DNA of 64,000 bases from Gorsachius magnificus (lineage: Eukaryota > Chordata > Aves > Pelecaniformes > Ardeidae): positions 3,595,821 through 3,659,820 of the forward strand of contig CM067081.1 in assembly GCA_034008185.1 (NCBI GenBank), in the 5' to 3' direction. The number at the start of each line of letters is the position of its first letter. The first letter of the stretch is position 1. The position numbers and the translations under genes are program-made. This document shows positions 1 through 11,985 of this stretch, piece by piece. The notes below the pieces were generated by a model. That model saw nothing but the letters and a program-made list of their open reading frames with translations, was not told the DNA's origin and searched no databases.

Positions 1-345
1 TAAAAAATCAAGATTAAAAAAATCAACTTGAAGCTCTAGTTATTAGCGTAATTATTCTGACCCTTAATAATTCACAATTCATATTTTTCATAGCCAAGTT
101 GAAATCTTTATCACTTTCTCCCTTTTATTCTGCTTCTCATTTGCCAGTGAAAGAAAAGACCGTCCTGCAATCATATAATACCACTGGCGAGGAATCGACC
201 CTTCACAGGAAAAGCTGGTTATCCCAAATAGCTCTGCCACGACTGTCGCACGCTTGGGGTACCCAGGACTGGGGATAACACCTTTGCAAAACAAGCTCAG
301 GTCCTGGCACTGCCTGATTTCCCTCAGTCATAAACAAGAAAAGTA
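1..345. other. Unique sequence, no gene seen
   Basis: AT-rich start of the window. The only open frame (68 codons, minus strand, 88-294) matches nothing I recognise and has no flanking splice signals worth noting. No repeat family was recognised. Confidence 0.5.
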
Positions 346-796
346 AATCATAGAATCATAGAATCACAGAATCATAGAATCGTTTAGGTTTGAAAAGCCC
401 TTTAAGATCATCAAGCCCAACCATTACCCTAACCCTAACATCCCACCACTAAACCCTGGCCCTCAGCACCGCCTCTGCCCGGCTGTTAAACCCCCCCAGG
501 GATGGGGACTCGACCCCTTCCCTGGGCAGCCCCTTCCAGGGCCTGACAGCCCTTTGGGGACGGAATTGTTCCCCAGGGCCAACCTCACCCTGCCCTGGCA
601 CAACTTGAGGCCGGTGCCCCTCGTCCCATCGCCCATTCCCTGGGAGCAGAGCCCGACCCCCCCGGCCCCCCCAGCCGGGGCTCCCCCCTCCCCAGCCCCT
701 CCCCTTCTCTGGACACGCTCCAGCCCCTCCAGGTCCTTCGGGGAGGGAGGGGCCCAACCCTGACCCCAGCATTCGAGGGGCGGCCCCCCCAGTGCC
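346..796 (-). mobile_element. CR1 retrotransposon 3' fragment (group A)
   Basis: The plus strand starts with CATAGAAT octamers, the complement of the CR1 3' tail, followed by the antisense of the CR1 ORF2 C-terminus and 3' end. The copy is therefore on the minus strand with its 3' end at 346. It is 5'-truncated at about 796, right after the segment that in the copy at 31673-32588 continues into more ORF2. The sequence between the octamers and the truncation is GC-rich and close to the copies at 31673-32588 and 56662-57539, which I call group A with them. Reading frames are open only in pieces, so it is non-coding now. A short TTAGGG-complement run at 426-440 is a CR1 variant, not telomere. 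Confidence 0.93.
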
Positions 797-3700
797 ATGC
801 AGCTGAGGAAAAAAAAGATATTATTAAGGTAATTTTCTGGCTGGAATTCACATTAAAGTTTAAGACCCAGCATATGCCTCCAAACCTTGCTTTTTTCTCA
901 CATCTCAAGCTCATCATTACTGCAAGAGCCACATCACAGAGAGGAGACTTCTTTGTAAGGCTGTGTTATTTGCACACCATCAGATCAATTCCCAACACTC
1001 TTCCCTCCTCACCGAAGCGAGTGAGAGATGCCCACGTTCATAGAGCCATGGCATTTCCCATGGGAAGGTTAAGCCACAGCTGTATCGCTTTGCTTTAAAT
1101 TTTTAGAGCAGAAGAGGGTGCTCTAATCTCTCGGTCTGACCTCCCGCATAAGCCTGGCCAAAAGCCTCCCAGGAGCTGCTGCTGCTCGGAGCTCTTCGAG
1201 CGTCCTGGAAATAAAACCCATTTTATAATGGATTATACCAGAGGGTACGGCTGAATAAAGCTGATTTCTCTGGAAACCCTCTGCAGCCAGCAGAGAGAGA
1301 CAGGGGAAAGCCTTGGCTCCTGTTCGGACTCTCCCTACAGAAAAGCCTCATATCACCATTGATTATAGAGAAAATCGAGGGAATGCAGCATGACAACGCT
1401 TGCCTTAGCCTTCCTTCACGTCCTCCAAGCCTTAATTAAAAGTTCCAGCTTTGGAGAATCTACCAGGTTCCCACGCCTATTATTCCAACTGTTAATTACC
1501 CTCAACATTAAAAATACCCACTTAACGTCTAGTGTGTCTGGCTTCAGCTTCCTGCAACCGGCTCTCGCTCCGCCTTTGCCTGTGAAACAAAAAACTGGGA
1601 AGCACAATAAATATCACCTCCCTGTAGACATTTGCACACCGTAATTAGCTCACATCCTAGTTATCCTTGGAGCAAAACAAATAAACAGCTCCTTAACGCT
1701 TTTGCCACAGAGCATGCCTTCAGGATTTCATCCTTGCAATGCTCTTTTGACATTCATTTTTCATTTTCCTCCTCTTTGCTAAATTAAAAACAGTATCCAT
1801 CAGTGAGCCTCACTCCTTAACTTAAGACAGAGGTGATAGCATCTTTTATCACCCCTTTCATTTTTCTCCACTTTAATGCCATAGCTCAGATGAGCACAGT
1901 TGCACAATCACTGTTTACAAGCCCAGCTCTGCTTTTCTTAATGCAAATATCTGCCTTGGAAGCATGGTATGAATTCTCTGTTCCCAGATGTATACAGACC
2001 CATCTGGTTTTAGTTTAGTGGATACTTTTCAAACACGTCCATTTAATGAGAGGTCCAGACTAAGATGCAAGTTCTATGAATAATGATTTTTCTGTTTCTT
2101 CCAGGTGATGTGGCACTGTTATTAAAGAGCACTGGAAAAAATGAGATCCCAGAGGCTCCACTGGAAAACACTACCAAAGGAGGCTCCTCATCTACTATTT
2201 TGTTTCAAAATATCAATCAATCATTTTTTTATTTCTTTATGACACAGACACACTGACTATGTAGCACTAATTTTCTCTCTCAATGTCACCTTTCAGTAGG
2301 GGTTTAAGAAGACAACACACAACGTCACCACTTGACTTTACATGCCAGACTTGTGAGTCGATCACAAAAATTATGTAAAGCCAGACTGACAAGATTTATT
2401 ATCGCTCCAGCCTCACCGCCTGACATTAGTTAACCTCCATCCTTTAATTCTTTACAGGTCCCTCTCTATTTTGTCCTTTCCATGACTTTGAGTAAGCTTC
2501 ATGTCAACACAAGCCGACATCAGTTTCTTGGCCATGCAGCACAGGAAGGGTTTGATGTCCCATGGCTTTGGTAGGGCTGGTTTTTGGGGGCAGGGAGTGT
2601 CCTGTTGTGCCATATTATCCTGTTTTCCAGTTGCAGCCCAGCACGTGGAATCCCTTTTTCTCCAGGTTATCTGGTTTGCATCAGAGCAGCTATATGTCAG
2701 CCCCGAAGAGTCCTATAGAGTCAGGTTCAAGTGGATCCACTTCTTTCCCCAAATGGCTAGATTTATTTGGTATTCTTGGAAGCTGATTTTGTAGCCTGTG
2801 AGATCTGAAGTTTCTGGCACTGGCATCAGTGGAATATATGACGTTGCAAGTAGTTTGGATAGTCAATATTAGAGCTGGCAAGAAAGCGTCCAATAACACT
2901 GGATGAGGTATTTCTACGTGTATTTATTTAGGCATGAAAACCTGAGTGTTTAATTTGACAGCCTCGTCTCCAGAAGCTCATTATATAGCAATATATAGAG
3001 AAACGCTCCTCTTCCAGGGGACATTTCCAAGCCTTTTAGAATCAAGCTCTGATTCAACCTAAGAAGCGGCTACTGTTCATCATTTTCCTTACGTGAGACT
3101 TAGCGAGGGTGGACTTTTAATAAGGAAGTTAAAGCCAGGTACTGAAGGAGGTAGAGCATCTCATGTGGTGTTAACTGAAAAAGCACTTGCCCAACGTGTG
3201 TAAAATGTTTTTCTCGAAATATGTCAGATTCAAAAGAAACTTCAGATATGTCTGGATCTATGTCTGGAGACCTTAGAAATTGCCAGGTGTCTTATCTGGG
3301 AATAAAGATATCAAGCAGGCCTGTCTCATAGGCAAGGAATCTGAAAGCAGATGAGCGTTTGATATACGCTTTGCAAGCCTGGCCCACACGGAGGAGCCTG
3401 GAAACCAGCCACAGCAGCTCGGTGACAATGACAATTCCATTTATGGCCTTACAGAAAATCTGAGGGGAATAGCAAATCCACCCAGCACCTGCAGAGTTCA
3501 GGAAGCTTGTAGTTCCTTGGATATTTAAAAAATAAATTGCTTCATCGCAGTGAGGCCAAAAAAACAAAAAGAAAAAAAAATATCATACTAAATCTTCTGG
3601 CAAACAAAGAATGATGGGGTTTGGCCTGTTGACGGTGAATGGTAACAAGACTTCCAAATGCGTCAATGGACTCATGAATGGCTGGCTGACGTTTTGCATG

Positions 3701-4575
3701 ATGACTTACCCTATGCTCTGTTGCAAACTCTCCCGCAACTGCATGACCTCACTGGAGCATTCATCAGATCCTGCCAGATCTGATAAATGACATTTATCCC
3801 TAAAATAAAGCTTGAACATGACACTGAGTTGCAATTCCTTTACAGCAAGGCTTTACAAACCCCTCGGAGGAAATAATCCTGGAACATTTTCTGTCCCAAT
3901 AGGTCTCTCCTAGGCTCTGGCATCTTTGGCAGCTTGAAGAAAATAGCCATTTTTACAACCTTATCTAAACATCTGAGCTTTCAGATGTTTGCTGGGGAGA
4001 CTTCATCTTGGATCCTGAACCACAGCACAAGCCACACAGTACTGGTGGTATAACTTCCTCCAGCTCTCACCTTGCCCATCATAATATATACCTTTGTCCC
4101 CTGTTATCAGGCTGCTCAGATATCTAGCCAATATTTGGTGGTAGAACAGCATCATTAGCTCTATTTAAAGGTTTAGAAACTGAGGACACAAAGTTTAGCT
4201 GTCTAGCCTAGGCTGCCTAGGAAATGCATGTACTAGACCCTTTTTAGTGTGGGATGAAACAAGACCCAAGAGGTTCGTTGCCTCTGTTAAAACTATAGAC
4301 TTCTATCATGTAAGACTTACGCCAGCATTTTTAAGGCAGATGTTACACAGAAGATCATATGGGAGCAGAGAAAGAGACCTCCCCAGGCTTCAAGCCGCAT
4401 GTCCACGCAGCCCTAAATCACTTCTCTGACAGCATCTGGGCTCCCCGACACCCAATTTCCACCGTGTAAGAGCTCTCCTGTTGCAACACACTTTATCAAT
4501 TTACCAGCAGCGTATGAAATAATTTCCTACATCCCCATTTTCTAACACCACTTCATCCATAATGAGGAGTTGCCG
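797..4575. other. Unique sequence, no gene seen
   Basis: About 3.8 kb of moderately AT-rich DNA with only short open frames (under 100 codons), none with family motifs. Several TAATTA-type homeodomain core sites lie at about 1430-1650. An A-rich patch is at about 3562-3580. No retroelement was recognised. It could be intron or spacer. Confidence 0.5.
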
Positions 4576-4610
4576 AAAATAAATAAATAAATGAATAAAT
4601 AAATAAATAC
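4576..4610. repeat. (AAAT)n microsatellite
   Basis: Tandem AAAT units interrupted by a single G, then decaying into related A-rich sequence up to about 4620. Not attached to a recognisable retroelement tail. Confidence 0.9.
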
Positions 4611-4732
4611 ATAAACAAACTAACTAATTAACATGAAGCATGAGTTAGGTATGAATTTTCCTGGGTAGGCAGAAGGTCTTAGAAGGCAGCAGCCTCCAGC
4701 AACCTGATGGCTTCATCTTTCCTGCTTCAGTT

Positions 4733-4770
4733 ACATATATATATATATATTCAGTTATATATATATGTAT
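4733..4770. repeat. (AT)n microsatellite, two tracts
   Basis: Two alternating AT tracts (about 4735-4750 and 4756-4766) separated by a few bases. Likely length-variable. Confidence 0.9.
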
Positions 4771-5302
4771 CCTTTGGGCTGCTCTGGCAGTGTCTGGCAG
4801 CTGCTTTGCATTGCAGCGTGGCAGGAAAGTCACTGCCTGGCTGCAATCTGGCTCTGCTGACTCCCTGCAAAGCCCTCTCCTATGGAAAGCCCATGGTCTG
4901 CCCAAGCCTTCCCACTAATCCCCTCTGCCCACAGGCTTGGGCAAGTGCCTGCTCAGTTTACTGGGAATTAACTGGCCTCATTTCAGACTGGCAGAAAAGT
5001 TGATCTGTAGCAATTTCTCCCAGCATTTTTTTAAAACTGTATTTAAAGCCTTTCTGAGGACCCTCTCGAAAGGAAATATTTTGATTTCACTTCATTTCCA
5101 GAGCCTGCACAGAACTTAATGAGGGTTGACATACCCAGTGTCGGAGCACACCTACTTTTTAGTGCCCTTTAATTGTCATTCACGAAGACAACCCTCGAGA
5201 TGACTCTTTCCAAGCGACATTTGAACCACACGGGCTCTTGCAGATGGTTATTTTGTAGTGCTGCTCAAACTCAGTTAACCCAGCTGGAGTGACACATCTG
5301 TT
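4771..5302. other. Unique sequence, no gene seen
   Basis: No repeat or gene recognised. Open frames overlap the AT tracts and are not credible proteins. Confidence 0.45.
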
Positions 5303-5470
5303 AAACACATGCTTTAACTCTTCAGTGAAGCTGAGATCAGACATAACAGAGCAAAACACCCCCCGTGTCCCTTTTTCTTTGCCTCCTGGGGGGGTAGAAA
5401 CAATCAGCCCTAACTACCACCCAGCCATCAAATAACCAGCGATACCTGCAGTTCAACTAAACACAGAAAG
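5303..5470 (+). repeat. Local direct duplication, copy A
   Basis: This segment recurs at 6357-6522 in the same orientation, offset by about 1054 bp. Hand alignment gives about 19 differences and one or two 1-bp gaps over about 167 columns, near 89% identity. Shared landmarks include the string AGACATAACAGAGCAAAACA and, further on, CTAACTACCACCCAGCCATC. It is not CR1 or any LTR family I know. No open frame is conserved between the copies, so I treat it as non-coding. It could be a local segmental duplication or two members of an unrecognised interspersed repeat. Confidence 0.85.
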
Positions 5471-6356
5471 GGAGGAAAAAATAAAATAATCAATTGCTCC
5501 TATCTATCTCCATGCCAAGCATGTGATTTTTTTTCTTTTTAAAGGAATTATAATTTAATGAAGACATTGACAGAAGCAAGACAAAAGATATATCGCAGTA
5601 TAAGTGTTGCCGTATTTCAAACCGGCCAGCTGCAGGAGTCCCAGAGAAGCCCCTAGATATTAATCCCTTCATCTGAAACACGCACATCCAGGCTAACACC
5701 TCACTAAGTCCCCGTTATCTGTTGCTGCACAGCGTGGTTCGCTACAGCAGGGCAAATGCAGCATGCCCTCGGAGAGAGGGAGAGAAAAAACAGATCAAAA
5801 CTAGCGGCGAAAATAAGCACTGACCCAGAAGACAGCCAGGCATTTTCAAATAGCAGCAGCCCACTGTGTCCTGGTACAGCTTTTCAGGGTGGCCATCACG
5901 AAGGGTCCCTTCCAGATCAGAGAGAGAAATAAACAGTGCGTTCCGCAAATCCTTCAGACAAATTTAACTTTCAAAGTCCATCTGTGGCCGAAGAGCTGGA
6001 GAATTAGAAGTTGGGGATCAGCATGGCATCGCTGCCGTTCATGGAGCAATTTGTTTCAGCCAGGATGAACAGAGGAAGAGTCCCAAGGGCTGCAGCTCAG
6101 CTCTTCTGGTGCCCATTTAAGGGAATTGATAATATCTTTGTCTCTTTGGGTGTGAAAGTGTCTCTGCTGATTAAAATTCCCTGAAGACCTACATCTCCTA
6201 AGCTGATAATGATAAGCCTCTCAGGCTGACTGCGTGTTGCTCTGTTACCTCCAGCGCTGCAGTGGATGGGCAGCAGACACGAGGCGCAGGCAGTCATTGC
6301 CAAGAGCTCTGCAAGCCAGAATGGAAATCTTGGATGCTCAAAGCCATGGGAGAAGA
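5471..6356. other. Unique sequence between duplicated segments
   Basis: About 0.9 kb between the two duplicate copies. It shows no similarity to the duplicate itself and no gene or known repeat. Confidence 0.45.
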
Positions 6357-6522
6357 AAACACATCCTTTAACTTTTCAGTAAAGCTAAGACCAGACATAA
6401 CAGAGCAAAACACCCCCAATGTCTGTTTTTCTTTGCCTCCTAGGGCGTAGAAACAATCAGTCCTAACTACCACCCAGCCATCAAGTAATCACCGATACCT
6501 ACAGTTCGACTAACCACAGAAG
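6357..6522 (+). repeat. Local direct duplication, copy B
   Basis: Partner of 5303-5470. Similarity starts at the shared AAACACAT and stops near the ACAGAAG at 6516-6522, where a G-run leads into a short CR1 tail. The copy therefore ends about 15 bp before a retroelement boundary. Differences from copy A are scattered single substitutions, as expected for neutral drift after an old duplication. Confidence 0.85.
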
Positions 6523-6537
6523 CTGGGGGGGGGGAAA

Positions 6538-6604
6538 GCCATGGGGGTTGGGCTAGATGACCTCTAAAGGTCCCTTCCAACCCAAAACATTCTATGATTC
6601 TATA
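6538..6604 (+). mobile_element. CR1 3' tail fragment (group B type)
   Basis: Only the last 67 bp of a CR1: the segment coding GLDDL in intact copies, the string GGTCCCTTCCAACCC, then about one and a half ATTCTATG octamers. It is extremely 5'-truncated and has no coding capacity. Confidence 0.9.
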
Positions 6605-9600
6605 TAAATGCAAGGGAAGCAGCGAATCTGCTGCCCTAGGAACCACCTGGCTTGCAAATGGCCAGGCCAGGCTGCGTAAATGCCTACAGGGGTCTGCAGA
6701 GAGAGCTGCAGGGAGATTTATCAGAGGCGGGCGAGAAAAGCCCCTGAATAAACTCTCCTTGGCTCTGATGGACTGGTCTTGGCTTTCCATGGTTCCAGCT
6801 TCATTGACCTTTGCTCCCCGTCAGAGACCAAGAAGTCCACATCTGATCTGAGCCCAGACTCCAACCCTGGCCAGGCCATTTCTCGTCTGACCTTCCAAAT
6901 CGATGTCAGGGTGCCTCTCTGAGGCTTGCAGTGCTCAAAGGCAGGCAAAACAGGGAGGTCTGGTGAGAAACCACTTCCCCAGGTTCTTGGACTACCTCTT
7001 TCTCAGATGGCTTTAGTGAGGGTATAGCTATGGGGAGGGTAGCTTGCCTCTTCCTACTAGCACTGCCAGCTTCATGCTGTGAAAGAGACACCATCCTTGC
7101 CTCCTTTCTTCACTTTACCTTCTGTGGGTCAGTAAAGCAGACCATGTAGTCTTATACAATAAGACATTGGGGCCTGGGATGCCTTTCCCTGTGTTTTAAA
7201 GGGCACGGAACACTTCCAAGCCTGCATCTGGATCAGCATCACTGTGCATGCCTGAAATACTGAGTAGATAATGCAGCGGGTGCAGCAAAGAGCTGCCACT
7301 TCTGCTTCTTCCCTAAGACCACAGACATATGTGCAAGCCATGTTCTACCCCTCCCTGAGAAATTGATGTTGTTTTTTCTGGGCACTAGACTGTTTAGATG
7401 AGGATCTGCCAAAAGATTTCTTAACTGGCTGACTGGCAGGGAGGATCTCAAGGAGTAGTGTAAATATGCTGTCAGGTATTCAGCTGATGGAGTGAAGATG
7501 CTCATCCACAGCAGAATCAAACTCTGGTTATGGTCCTATCCCAACCTCTGGGCATTATCCTTTCAGTGGAAAGGCCAAGGGGGACTTCTGGGCCAGAAGG
7601 AACCTCAATACAGTAAAGCACGTAAGGATATGCTTAACCTTGAAAATCAACATTAGCACAGCTCCATGTATTGGGGTTGGGCTGGAAAAGGCTCCAGCAG
7701 TCTTCCTGGGTTTTTCTGGTGGCTCTTCTAGTTTCTGAAAGCTCCTATGCCATGAGATGCAACAGAGGTGGGTGTGATGTGAGCAGAGTAACTTGCGTGT
7801 TCTTCACGGGATAACAAGGCAGGTTGAAAGAGGTGGGGGGTACTCCAGGAGGTGGCAGAACTGGTTTCAGGGTTTCCTGCTTTGTGACAGGCTTTTTGTA
7901 AGACCACAGGCAAATCATTTCACCCACACAGCAAAGATAAGAAGCATGGCTGCAAGACTTTAAAAAGGGAACTATGAGTCAGCCTTGAGCAAACCACCAT
8001 GTACCAGTTGACAGGCTCTTCTTCCCATTCTTCATCTGTGTTTCTTCTTCCTCCTTGCGTTCACCACCTTCTCACCACCATAGACAGCACACCCACTCGA
8101 AATTTCCTGGTCCTGCTGCCGTTCTCAGGTGCTGGCTGCTTTGTCAAAGCCCCGACGTGGGGGACGTCAGCATGTCTGTGACTTGGCGGCGAGGTGTCCT
8201 ACGTTTCTGCAGTTCACAGCCCCCAGCCAGGGGCGTGTGACACGTTGGGACCTTCCCTTTCATCTCAGCTGGCCTCAAGCAGCACAGCGGGTGCCAAAAA
8301 AATGGCTCTGACACTGGGGGGCTTATTTGTCTTCCTTCTTTCTCGGTTCTTCAAGGCGAAGATCAAAACAACCTGACATCTGGTTGCACTTTACTGCCGT
8401 GCTGGCTTATGTCATGTCTTTCTTCCACAGTCTTTATTTTCTTTATTAATCACCTCTGAGCCAACGTCGCTGACACAAGCTCTGCTCATGCCCCACGTAG
8501 CCCACGAGAGAGCGCTCCCTCGTTGGTGGACTGTGCACTCTTCCAACTGGTTAGGCTGGAAAGCAGCTCAGCTGGGGTAGCTTGGTCCCTGGGCTGCCCT
8601 CTAATCCCTCGCTCACGCCCAAATCCCACCCAAATCAGCTCACAGGGAACCAGACACCATGCATCAGCATGTCAGAGCTGTGGGGTTTTTTTTCCAGGAA
8701 AGAGATTTCTGCAGGACACAAGCACAAGCAAGCAAAACGGGTGAGCACGACAGTGGAGGGGGTTTCTATTCCCTCAGCCATGCATTTTACCGAATGCAAA
8801 TGTGATTTGCCACTTCATCATCCGGACTAAACTGTCACCAGCAGGATTTTGATCCTTAGAGCAAGCTGAAATCAGTGCTGGTAAAATACATCTCACTGCC
8901 CTCAGCCTTTCTTTTCATATTGGGGGACCTCCTGTCCAAATGAGCCTTGGTTGTTCCACTAAGCCGCTCAGCACAGTTTGTTTCTCCAATTAAGCAGCGA
9001 GCAGCTCTGGAAAGAAGAGTGGTGAGCCTCTTGCAAAGCCTCATTTTAATTAAGTTTCCCTCGTGGTGAATGTCTGAGGATGACAGGCAGTTCAGAAGAC
9101 TCCCCAAATGCCAGACTTACAGCCACTCCTTATTTTATGTTATTCTGAGTTTTTTCCTGCTCAGATGATCACTGGGTCTCATCGAGCCATGGGCGTAAAA
9201 GCCCTTGCGCTAATGAGCGAGTCGGAGCTGCAGCCCCTCACTTACCGCACCCTGCAGCTGCAAAGTAACGCTATAAAAACACTTAATGAAGCATGACGCC
9301 TGAAAAACACCCAGCTCATTCCTCCAGGGAACAGGAATGCCCTCAGCTATGATTAAAGTCATGCTCAGACCCAGTGGCAGAGGGGAGGAAGGATGGTGCT
9401 GCCTGCCTGGTGCGCTGTGTCTCTGCGTTGCATAGCAGTGGAGCCAGTGGTTGATCCACCATCGTGCTGCATCAGGAGACGAGAAAAAAGGCTTTCCCCT
9501 CCAGACCAGTGGGGCCAAGACATTGTGGATGGCAAGGTGAAGCCCCTGCTTTAAAACTGGGGGAGCTGAGTGGCCCAGCACTCCAGTGGCGGGGCTGAGG

Positions 9601-11893
9601 GCTGGCTCAGGGAGCGGTCTCTTTAGATGAACAGCAATGGACATGGGGTGAGAAGCTGGGTCCTCCAAAGATGTCTTGGATATTGAATTTGTTCCTTCTT
9701 TCCTGACATCCTTTGAAACTTCCTTTCCTCCCAGCACAGCCCTTCAGATGTAAGAAATCCCGTCCCAGCTGTGCCTGGTGGCAGGTGCATCCCCTGCGGT
9801 GGCACTGGTGTGGGTGTGAGCCCTCCAGCTGACGCCAGAACATGTTTCCACACCCATAGGGAACCCAAGCTCCTGTGGCATTTAGTGTTATTGGAACCAT
9901 CAGGGAGCCTGGAAAGTAACTCAGCTCCCTCTAAAACATCTGAGCAGCTGAATAGCTCCATTCAGCTGCACCTCCAGGTATATAATGACATATATGATGT
10001 CCTCTGGGTCTAACACCTCAGTGTGGTGTGCCTTACATAGCAGTTGCATGCTCTGCTGGAGCTGCAGTGCCCTAGACCATCCCCTGTTTCACTAAATACC
10101 TGAGTGTGGTCACACAAATCAGCCCTATCTGGTCCCCTAATGCCTTCTGAGGTTCCCCAAGGCATCCCACCTGGTCTCCTATTGACTTTTCAGAAAAGGT
10201 AGAAGTCTCCCATAGGCTGTGTCATACCTATCATCAGCCCCGTACAGATGTCTCAGATACTCCAGGGCACCTCAAACGACACAAGGTGCTCCTGCACACA
10301 TGACCGGTCTGAACCCAGATGTGCTCCTTCCCCTCTTCCAGTGTGACGGGTTGACCTTGACTGGATGCTCCTATCACTCCCTGGCTTGGTGGTACCTGGC
10401 ATCCAGCCAAGGTCAAACCCATCACATCCAGCCTTGTTAAAAGGCAAGATCTAGGCCAATGGTTGAGATGCCCAAATCTCTCAGGAGCCTGGACGTGCCC
10501 TGCGTGCCTGTAAATGTATGGTCGAGCGGCACCTCAGCTCAACATGAACTATACAGCACCAGCAGCTGACAGCCTCTGCAGGGCTGACTGGTGGTCTCCA
10601 TCCAGCTGCCAGTGGACAGACATTCACATCGTTAGTGCTGTAATTGGCATCCCCAGGAGACGGCTGAGCAAACCATGGAGATGAGCTATGGGCTTGTCAG
10701 TCTTCATTAGTGAGGAGAGGAGGGGGAGAACAGACAGTTTATCCCATCACTGGTCCTGGTAGGTCGGAGGGGAAGGAGCTGGGTGTTTCACACCGAGGAG
10801 AGGGAACATTGATCTGCCCAAGCAAAGGTCGCCTGCTACCATTGCTCCGTTTTGCATGCATCAGCAACAGGGCAGTGGCCAGAGAGGACCAGTGAGGACT
10901 GGGACTGGGAAAGGTGGGATGGGAGAGGGGAAAAGCACCTAGGAGGAGCATAGTCAAACACAGCAGACAGGCATGGAGATGCAAGAAGAGAGCAGACAAG
11001 CACAGACTTGAAGGGGAAAACCAGAGAGATGGCTCAGCTCTCGATGGTCCTCCCTGTGCTGCGGCCACAGTGCAGATGGGATGTGGCAAAGCCTGTGGGT
11101 GCCTGTGCACTGGGATGCTCAGCCTGCCATCCTGCCAGGGAGAGTGACCTCATATCCCAACATAAGTACAAAATTCCCAGGACCAGGAGTATAAATGAGA
11201 GGGTTTTTTCTGCAAATTAGAGCTGATTTTACCAAAACCACTGTGGGGAAAAAAAAAAAAAAAAGAGGGGGAAAAATGCTAATTGCTGAGTTTTGGATGG
11301 CACAGGGCTGGACACTGAGGGAATTAGTTTAATTTCCTGCTCATTATCTTGTCTTTTCAAAGCTGAGGGCCCTGTGTGTGCATCGTAATCGGTGCTCAGT
11401 TACTGCTCTACGGCAAGGGGCTGAGACTGAATAGCTGCCCAGAAAGAGGGGGTTTAAAATGAAGCTCCCACTGCACCCCAGCTTGAGTGGATGGGAGCTA
11501 GCAGGAGGGATGTCACCCCAAGTTAATATCCCTGAGATGGTGCCTCCAGGTCCAAGTATACATAGGCACGTGGGTACCACTGTATCTGAGCCATCAGGGA
11601 CGTGGTAAGAGGGGTGGCTTTAGATCACTATTAAACTTTGTGATCTTCCAGAGACCTCCGAGCATCCTCTGGCCAAGCTTTGCTGTCTCTCAGAACTGTA
11701 CTTAGACTCCCTTTAACTGGTAAAACACCTTACATCTACAATTCCCCCTCCTCCCGAGCAGGGAGACACTGGAACATGTCAGGGTTGGGGTGCTGGTGTC
11801 TGGGCTCCCTCCTTGCCATGAGCCAGGGTGTCGAAATGAACCCACCCCTTCAATCGGTGCTAAAAGAGGGGGGAATAAAACACCTCCCGCCAT
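6605..11893. other. Unique sequence, no gene seen
   Basis: About 5.3 kb without recognised repeats. The longest open frame in non-repeat DNA of the window is here (minus strand, 9210-9737, 175 codons), with no motif, signal peptide or family resemblance. A purine-rich stretch lies at about 10.70-11.05 kb. I would not call any exon. Confidence 0.5.
11249..11264. repeat. A16 homopolymer
   Basis: Sixteen consecutive A flanked by G-rich sequence. No target duplication or element body was seen beside it, so it is probably simple sequence rather than a retrocopy tail. Confidence 0.85.
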
Positions 11894-11985
11894 GCCTCGT
11901 TTCCCCATCTGTAACGTGTAGACAATACCTCCTCAACTCACAGGGCTGTTGCGAAGAAAAATACATGAAAATGGTGAGGCACTCC
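11894..11985 (+). mobile_element. MIR SINE remnant
   Basis: The order of short blocks matches the MIR core and 3' half: GTTTCCCCATCTGTAA, then an ATACCTCCTCAACTCA block, CAGGGCTGTTG, and an ATACATGAAAATGG block followed by GGCACTC. MIRs are ancient tRNA-derived SINEs found across amniotes, so a decayed copy in a bird is expected. Identification is by eye only. Confidence 0.7.

Noticed and set aside
426..440. Telomere-like CCCTAA repeats
   Set aside because: Only about two and a half units, exactly where other CR1 copies read CCCCTAACCCTGCC. A CR1 sequence variant.
449..932. Gly/Pro/Arg-rich open frames near the window start
   Set aside because: All are CR1 sequence in one or other frame, running into flanking DNA.
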